Source of the DNA: Dinochytrium kinnereticum
Taxonomy: Eukaryota > Chytridiomycota > Chytridiomycetes > Chytridiales > Chytridiaceae
Reading direction: 5' to 3'
DNA: 50,558 bases
Assembly (NCBI GenBank): GCA_027604005.1
Contig: JADGJT010000151.1
Span: forward strand, 1-50,558
This document shows, piece by piece, positions 43,351-50,558 of the stretch. Within the stretch, counting starts at the first letter, position 1, and each line of letters opens with the position of its first letter. A model generated the notes under the pieces. It was not told where the DNA came from, made no database searches, and saw nothing but the letters and a program-made list of their open reading frames with translations. The position numbers and the translations under genes were made by a program.

Positions 43351-46300
43351 CGCTCTGGTCTTTTCTCAGAAACTGCCAGAAACAGTTGAAGGACAGAAGG
43401 GCCGGCCGGGCTTGAATGGGGTTTTCTTTCTTATTCTTTTCTATTGTTGGGGAAAGGTCTCTCTTTTTTTTTTTTTTTGATACTTGAACCGCTTATCTTC
43501 TTTAAACTGTAAATGAAGGTGGTTTTGTGAGTCAAGGGAATTGGGAGACGTTGCAGCAGTGAATCTTTTGTGGGCCAACTCTTGCATCGTCGTTTTGGAA
43601 CCCCGCCAACAGAACCCCTAAACTGATCGGAGATGCAGATGATGCTTGGGGGTTTTTGAAAGCATGACGAAAGGGAGGGCTCAGAGACGAGAAGAAGGGT
43701 GGTTTGCCAACGACAACGCGTCTCTCTGATCACAGCAGCAAGAGGCTATCAAAGTCTTTCTTCCAACTCCAACCAAACCAAGCCAACAAAACACCCCTGC
43801 ATTCATCATCCCACATTTCCCTTTCCAACCAAGCACCCCATCCACTCCCAACCACACACCACACACAAACGCTCGCAAACCCTCCCCTCCCTCCCAACCG
43901 CGGATCAAAATGCGAGAAGGAACAGGAAAAGCAAAGGATCCCTACCCTCCGTCGGATCGCAGCGCAGGAGATGACGGCGTCGTTGGTTCGTCCGGTTGTT
44001 CACAAAGAAAAGTACCAACCCCCCAATGAATAATTTTTCTCACGGTCTCATTCAAAATCGACCAATGAGACGCCGCCATCTTCACGCGTCAAAAAAAAAA
44101 AAAGAAGTTCACATGCTTGTGTTGTGCGTGGGTAAAAGGGGCGCACCAAGCATGCATGTTTGCCACAGACGACGACGCGTGAGCGAGCTGCCCGTGAACA
44201 AAAAAGAAAAGCACAGAAACAACAATAATAATACATGGTAAATGGATGAAGCAAATGCGAGGGAGGGTGAGGACGCGCGGTCTGGCCAGCCTCTGCTCAA
44301 GCTGCTGGAGAGCATGACCAAAACACCTCCCAATTCACAATTCACAATGGACACAGCGTTGGAGGGCTAATGCGTCCGTCCCTTCAACAACACTCCCACG
44401 GGTTAGGCTTGATCAGACCGCCCTTCACCCCTTCGCTTCTCTCTCCGCCAGCCAGTCACAACCAACGCATCCCCACAGAATAAGTAAGAGCCCAGACAAA
44501 ACCAAACCAAGCGCAAAAGAGAATAACAAAAGGCATTCCACAGAGCATATGCGCACATTGGTCATCTCTCTGCAACCCGTCCACCTCACCGTCGACACAA
44601 AAAAACCAGCCGAAAACGGAATGAGACTGGTGGTTAGGTCCTTCACACACCTTGCTGTTTTCTTTCCCTTCCAACCTGCAGGCTCCCTCACCCGTCAATC
44701 AACATATGAAAGAAGAAGAAGAAAAATACCCAAACATCCTCCAGCAGCAACAAACCAATGCCCGCATTACATGGTTCCCTTTTCTCTACGGGGAGGAAGA
44801 AAGGCAGACGCAAAACCCCAAACAAACATTAACTTTCACCAAGCAACGTCAACCGCACAGTTTCCCCCGCCGGAACCCAAAATCTGAAACAAACAACAAA
44901 CAAAAGCGGTCACGAATGAGAGTCCCAGAAAAAGAAAAGAAAGAAAAATAAAGAGTCACTCCCCCAACAACCGATCTTTCGAAAGCCCTCAAAGACATGA
45001 CCACCTCCCAAAATGCTTGGTGGTGTCAAAAACAAAGAAAACAAAACAACACACAGAGTAAAAAGATGCACACCCATCAAAGCAGCAGGACCAGGGGAAA
45101 ACAGCACCAGAACATCGTGTTCTTGCCATCCGCAAGACGGCCATCCCGGTTATATCGCAGTAGTGAGCCGAACGACCGTCAATCTCCAGCACTGGGGTGC
45201 ACCGTGAATCTCACACAGAAAGTAAACCTCCTCCTCCCATTCCAAACTCCATACCAGTCAAAGGCTCAGCGGGTGAGGTTTTACCCGAGACCCCCAACCT
45301 CCAAATTTTTTTTTTCATGTCGGTTAAAATGTCTGACAAGGTCCGCAACAGACACTGATGATAATGCCATCATTTGTTGGATGGTTGAACGCCAGAGTGA
45401 TTAGGTGGATGGGTCGTCGAGGTCCGCCGCGCAACTTGATGAACGGGTATTCGTTTAGACAGACTGAAGGGAGGCCATTACCAAACCATGAATGGATGGG
45501 GATGTTTCCACGACTGCCACCGTGGTTTCATGCAACGCAGACATATCCACGGTGATCCCTCCATCATGCAATTGGCCAACAAACAAGCTCACAGAGACAA
45601 GACGTGTCATTCCACGAAAAAATACGGGGTCCATTCACCACCATCAAAGGAACAACCAGGTCCGAGCAAATGCGACCAATCTTTCTTGATCAATCACCCA
45701 TATGGAAAGGAAAGAAATAAGCAGGAGAGAGCAAAAAGGAGGCTGAATAATCGGCACGTTCTTCTTTTTTTAACCGTTAAACTCAATCAAACGTTTTGAG
45801 GCGCGGTACGTTGCGCGGTTTTGCTTCTTTGTTGCATGAAACGGGAAGGATGTTCGTGGACGAGTTGGCGCGGTCGCCTCGGGATGTGGGACGCCGATAG
45901 CTGCTCCTTTCCTTTTTTTTTTGCCATGGTCGCGCCGTCAAAAGGAGACAGACGGGAGAAATGCGGAGCTGAAGAAGATGGAGAGGCCAAAAAGGCAAAG
46001 TCAGAAAGATAAACCATCACGTAATTTGAATTCGACGACCCCGACTTGTGGGTGATGAATCTGTTGCATGGATGATTCATGCAGCGCAATCGCCACAAGC
46101 TTTCCAACTTTACTCCTTCTTTCTTTCATTTTAGTGACGGCTTCATGGAAAAACGTCTGGTGCGGACGTGCACGCGCACTTTACTCAAACGGATTGCAGA
46201 GACCCTATTAGAAAAAAGGGGGGAAGCAAAAGGCAGAAGAAAACAGAACCAAAACAGAGAGAAAGATAAAGGATCACGTTTCACGTTTGATGGAAAGGCT

Positions 46301-46825
46301 GAGACTCAAGGTCAACTTTCTTGGATGCATGGATGGTTCATGCAGAGAAGGAGTGAGTCGTGCAGGCTTTCGCAACCTCTTTTGTGAACTTTCTCTTCGT
46401 GAACCCCATCACTCGAAAACACTCACGGGACGCGCGAGATGAAGGCAGAACGATGGTGCAGAGAGCGAGACCGCCTCAAAGAGAAAGGATTCTCGGCAGG
46501 CGGAAGGGAAGGGTGGGAAGAGATGGCATGAATTGTCCTGAATGGATGGATGGCATGAAGGGAAAGTGATAAATAAATAAATATTGGAGATGTTATGCAT
46601 AACACGATGATAATAATTATAATAATTAAGAATGGAGATTGCATGAACCGCAGCAAGCAGCAAGGAAAGCAGGTCGGGTGACTGCATAAAAGAAATTAAC
46701 AAGTTGCAGGAGATCATTTGTCAATAACAACAATAATGAACAGCAGTGATTTTAATATACTTAAATGAATAAATGCCAGAGCAAAGAATTAACAGTAGAG
46801 TGAAAGCCCGCGTTGTTAATTAAAT

Positions 46826-46955
46826 TTAATTATTATTATTATTATGCATTATTGTTTTTGATAATTGAATAATAATATATTATTATTATTATTATCTTGT
46901 ATGTGTGTGTGTACATCATCATCTTTTTAAATTATTTCAATAATAATAATAATAA
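46826..46955. repeat. TTA/AAT trinucleotide repeats
   Basis: Several runs of TTATTATTATTATTA and AATAATAATAAT, separated by a short TGTGTGTGTG stretch near 46903-46911. Confidence 0.85.
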
Positions 46956-47251
46956 TGATGGCATGTGATGCGGAATGCAGCAAACAAGAAATGCATGCAT
47001 GTGGATATGGATGGATGGATGACTGTCAATAGTAACAAACAACAACAACAATAAGCATAATTCATGTGTTTCCCCTGAATGCTGCAGCCACTGCCTGACA
47101 TGGCTGACAGGATTCAATTAAAAAAACAATCTAAATGCAGAAAGGTTGCACAAGCCACATGACATGCAGAGAGACACGCACGGGGAGAGATAGAGTTTGC
47201 ATGATGCTTGTCGGCTGTACCACCAGCAGTTGTGTCTGCTGTGCTGCCAGT

Positions 47252-47302
47252 CAGGGAGAGAGAGAGAAAGGAGAAAGGAGAGAGAGAAAGAGAGAGAGAG
47301 AG
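47252..47302. repeat. GA-rich purine repeat
   Basis: GAGAGAGAGAAAGGAGAAAGGAGAGAGAGAAAGAGAGAGA-type tract about 400 bp before the glucanase gene. A C/T-rich tract (TTCTTCTT) follows on the same strand at about 47386-47516, so the two could pair as a purine/pyrimidine element. Confidence 0.8.
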
Positions 47303-47598
47303 CCTCCAAAGGAAGAATTACCATTATTACTATTATTTATTACTCTTTGATCTAATAATAATAAATCATTCCGCGTGTGAGGGCTGCTGCTCTTTCTCTT
47401 TTTCTTCTTCCACTGTTCTCTTATTCTTTTCTTCTTCTTTTCTACTTCTTCTTCTATTCTTCTCCTCTTCTCTTCTCCTTCTCTTCTTCTTCTGCATTCT
47501 CTTTCTTTCTTTCCTTCAACTTCTCAACCAACATTATTATTTATCATTATTATCAACAATAATAATAATACTACTCACTCAACCCCCTTCTCCCCGCG

Positions 47599-47605
47599 TA
47601 TAAAA
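47599..47605 (+). promoter_or_regulatory. TATA box of the GH16 glucanase gene
   Basis: TATAAAA in the context CGCGTATAAAAGGCGCGC, 104 bp upstream of the ATG, with a long C/T-rich stretch before and after. Confidence 0.75.
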
Positions 47606-47708
47606 GGCGCGCACTTCCTCCCATCATCCTCACCCTCACCCTCACTCACCTCCCCTTCCTTGCCTCATACAAGAAACACACCTCCTGCCTGCCCATTGAA
47701 TTCAAGTC

Positions 47709-49610
47709 ATGCTCTCGCTCAACACCCTCGCCGTCCTCGCAACGGCCATCGTCGCCACCGCTCCCGCGGCATTGGTCAGTGCCCAGCAAACCTGCGGAAC
47801 CACTCCCTACAACCCCGCCCAGTACTCGTGCACGAACGGCATGCTTTGCCCCGCCGGCCTCGTCGCCTGCGGCTCCCCCGCCGCCTTCTCCTGCTACAAC
47901 AGCGCCGAGTACTGCTGCGCCGGCGGTCAGATCCAGCAGGCCGGCTCGCCAAGCTGTGCCAACGTTCCCCCGCCCCCCACCACCACCACCGCGGCTCCAG
48001 GTGGTGGCGGCAGCAACCCGCCGCCCATCGCGACGACCACCACCGCTGCTCCTCCCGTCAACACGGAGCCCGCTCCCCCTGCTGATCCTGGAGCCGCGCG
48101 TGTTGGGACAAAGAACACCTCGCAGTGCGTGCCGGCCTCGCCGGGTGCACAGAGGAACTATTGCCTAAAGTTCCAGGACGACTTTGACTTTCTCAACTTT
48201 GACAACTGGAAGCATGATGTGACCCTTCGCGGAGGTGGGAACTGGGAGTTCCAGGTGAGAGAGTCCATCTGATAATATTTTATTCCCCCTTTCTTTTCTT
48301 ATCTTTTTATTTTATTTCTTGTTTTGCCCTTTCCGCGTCAGTCACCATGTCATGACACTCACGACTCACCCTTGATCTCTTTCAGTCTTACAGCAACAAC
48401 CGCACCAACTCGTTCATCCGTGATGGCAAGCTCTTCATCAAGCCCACCCTCACCTCCAACAACATTGGCGAGTCTGGCGTCATGAGCGGGACCACCTTGT
48501 CTTACTGGGGCAACGTTGAGGATCTCAACTCTTGCACCGACAATGGCGACTTTGTGAGTTTCCTCTCTCTCTCCTCCATCCTCTCTCTCCTTTCACCCAC
48601 TGACAGCTTCGAATGCCGATATTTTTTTTCTCCCTCTCCCCTTGACAACAATCATAACAGGGTTGCATGAGGACCTCAGATGGCAACAACATCATCAACC
48701 CGATCCAGTCGGCCGCCCTCCGATCCGTCAGGTCCGTCAACTTCCGGTTCGGAAAGGTTGAGATTAGGGCCAAACTTCCCAAGGGTGATTGGATCTGGCC
48801 TGCCCTCTGTAAGTTTGGCTTTTTATTTCCATCTCTTCACCCAGTAGAAGAATCGTGTCTCTACTTTCTGCTTCCCTTTGGTCTAAACCATTTTTTTTTC
48901 CTGCTTTTTTTTTTGTTGCTCCCTTTCAGGGATGTTGCCCAAGCACGGTGTTTACGGTCAGTGGCCTGCTAGCGGTGAGATTGATATTATGGAGTCTCGC
49001 GGAAACGGCCCTGCTTACCCCGAGGGAGGTTACGGTAAGCCCCTCTTTTCTCTCCAAATCTTGAGAAAGAAAAAAAAAAGAGAAAGGAAGGAAACACCAA
49101 ACAATGCGTTTGCACCAACGCTAACACGCTCCCCCCCTCCCCTTCCCCCTAGATCAAATTGGCTCCACCCTCCACTGGGGCCCCAACTACTTCTTCAACC
49201 GCTACCGCCTGACCCACGCGACCAAAAAGATCCCTGACGACGGGTTCCACACCTACGGTCTGCTTTGGACGCCCGAATCCATCAAAACCTACATTGACGA
49301 CGAATCCAACATTGTCCTCGACGTTCCCCTTAACGATTTCTATGCCAAGGGAAAATTCCCCGAGGGCGTGAACAACCCCTGGGTGCATGGTTGCGCTGGT
49401 CAGGCGCCCTTTGACCAGGAGTTTTACATCATCATGAACGTGGCTATTGGAGGCACTGCCGGGTACTTCCCTGTGGGGACTCCATGGTCTCCCACCTCTG
49501 TCACCGCGGCCAGGGACTTTTGGAACGCGAGGGGCCAGTGGCTTCCCACTTGGAAGGGGGACGATGTCGCCATGCAGGTGGACTCGGTCAAGGTCTGGGA
49601 GATGTGCTAG
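47709..49610 (+). CDS. Secreted GH16 endo-1,3(4)-beta-glucanase with N-terminal Cys-rich sugar-binding module, five exons
   Basis: Exons 47709-48254, 48386-48553, 48661-48808, 48930-49034 and 49153-49610 total 1428 nt (475 aa). A signal peptide (1-25) is followed by a small Cys-rich module, CGTTPYNPAQYSCTNGMLCP ... CYNSAEYCCAGG (about 29-80), of the fungal CBM52/Carb_bind type. Then comes a Pro/Thr linker (PPPPTTTTAAPGGGG) and the GH16 domain. The catalytic motif is GEIDIMES, with Glu304 (nucleophile) and Glu309 (acid/base) both present. WPALWMLP, TLHWGPNYFFNRYRL, FHTYGLLWTPESIKTYID and the end DSVKVWEMC are typical of the laminarinase/beta-glucan-recognition branch. The enzyme would cut beta-1,3 glucan of its own wall or of food. 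Introns are 78-131 nt, all GT-AG. Confidence 0.93.
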
Positions 49611-50558
49611 ACCAATCGCACCTCTTGTCGTCGTTCTTCCCTTTGTTGCCCATTCCAGACGCACCAAGTTGTTCTCCCTCTCGCCCCTTATTAAGAAAAA
49701 ACAAAACCAAGAAAAACAGTAAGCCTCTTAGACAGTCAAACCCCCCCCTTTCCCCCTCCCCTTTATTTTTTCATGTGATTTACTTCCTTTTGATTTGTTG
49801 AGCCTGGCCGCCCGCCCCTCTCCTTCCGTTTGACTCGTCCAAGTCCACTGCGCGGGGGATACCTCTCAACTCTTTTCATGTGCAAAGCTCCTTGTTGTCG
49901 TGCCTCTTCCCCCTTCCCCCAACCTCTTGACACATAAGCCCCTCTCCCCCCGTCTCAAAGAAATGTGTACAAACGCCATCTGAACAATAAAAACAAAATT
50001 AAAAAAAAAAGAAAGAAAGAAGCAAGACCCCTGCCAAAAACAAACCCCTTTCCCTCCCCCACCCACTCGCCACGAAAATTGACCACCTACTACGGCGAAC
50101 CAGAGAGAGAGACGCGCGGTGGTTTCCAACGGGAAAGAGGTGGGCGGGACTGGGATCACGAGGAGGCGTGTGTGAGTGTTGGGGGGTGTTTCATCAGCGA
50201 AGAGAAACAAAAGAAAGAACCGACAAGAATCCACCTTTTCCCGCGAACCCTTGTGGAAGGAAACAGTGACGAGAGGCAGCAAGCAAAACGACCAGCTCAT
50301 GATGCCACGCTTTTCAGAACTCATGTTCAAAGAAAACCCAGGTAAAACACGCTTCCAAAATGCAAAAAAAACAAAAAAAAAACAAGACCATCCCTAACCC
50401 CCTCCCCCCCCCAATAAAAAAGCACAACTGTAAGAAAAAACATCCAAAAAGCACCCCTTCACCAACCCCCCTAAAACAACCACCACAACAACAGATATTT
50501 GTCGAGAGAGAACCAGTTGTCAACTGAACGGACGCACCTCTTTTTTTTTTTTTTTTTT
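49611..50558. other. 3' flank of the glucanase gene; no gene
   Basis: C/T- and A-rich sequence. AATAAA at 49986-49991 could be a polyadenylation signal, though it lies about 376 bp past the stop. The window ends in an 18-T run (50541-50558). Confidence 0.5.

Larger units (their letters stand above)
43351..47708. other. 4.4 kb without a supported gene; simple repeats
   Basis: The stretch separates two genes transcribed away from each other. Frames on both strands are short and compositionally biased, and none matches a family I know. A near-repeat (CATGGATGATTCATGCAG at about 46066 and CATGGATGGTTCATGCAG at about 46327) and dense AT microsatellites lie toward the right end. Confidence 0.55.

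Overview
The window is a piece of a fungal nuclear genome. The genes are split by many short GT-AG introns (about 38 to 360 nt). They include eukaryotic housekeeping genes (ribosomal protein S4, cyclin C, a P-type Ca2+ ATPase, a mitochondrial-carrier-like protein), an AP-1/Gcn4-style bZIP factor and a secreted GH16 glucanase with a fungal cysteine-rich sugar-binding module. A cholesterol-7-desaturase-like Rieske oxygenase and the overall gene style make an early-diverging (zoosporic or mucoromycotan-type) fungus more likely than a yeast or mushroom; that placement is inference. All gene models were spliced by eye. In most multi-exon genes the exon lengths sum to a multiple of three and the joined protein matches a recognised family.

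Layout. 0.3-1.15 kb: a dead Ty1/copia retrotransposon fragment ending in a 37-bp tandem repeat. 2.5-6.0 kb (-): PMCA-type Ca2+ ATPase. 7.6-8.9 kb (-): extended SDR reductase, six exons. 9.2-10.95 kb (-): cyclin C, seven exons. 11.2-12.6 kb (-): ribosomal protein S4. 12.6-15.3 kb: no gene seen. 15.3-17.55 kb (-): bZIP transcription factor. 17.8-29.7 kb (-): seven tandem genes for secreted, low-complexity proteins. 31.1-32.1 kb (-): an unrelated secreted, perhaps GPI-anchored protein. 34.3-36.1 kb (-): mitochondrial-carrier-family protein, divergent from a HAD-like hydrolase at 36.7-38.2 kb (+). 39.0-43.35 kb (-): a 738-residue protein with about eight membrane segments followed by a complete Rieske oxygenase. 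43.4-47.7 kb: repeat-rich, no gene seen. 47.7-49.6 kb (+): secreted GH16 glucanase.

The most original content is the seven-gene array. Six members have a first exon of exactly 69 nt (23 codons), encoding only the signal peptide and ending in a phase-0 intron; the seventh has the same 23-codon leader but has lost the intron. Most have an RR pair about 10 residues after the leader, as for Kex2-type processing, and every gene has a TATA box. The mature proteins are disordered: Ala-rich, Gly/Gln/Lys repeats, Gln-rich, or Asp/Arg/Phe repeats. Four share an amphipathic motif of the form LKxxVxxFKxLxxQLExLxNG, and three share a C-terminus GNGD(A/P)ANE. In one gene the motif is interrupted by TAG exactly where the paralogues have Gln, and the frame stays open for 81 more codons. 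I know of no named family for these proteins. Second in interest is the multi-pass membrane domain fused to the Rieske sterol-desaturase-like enzyme.
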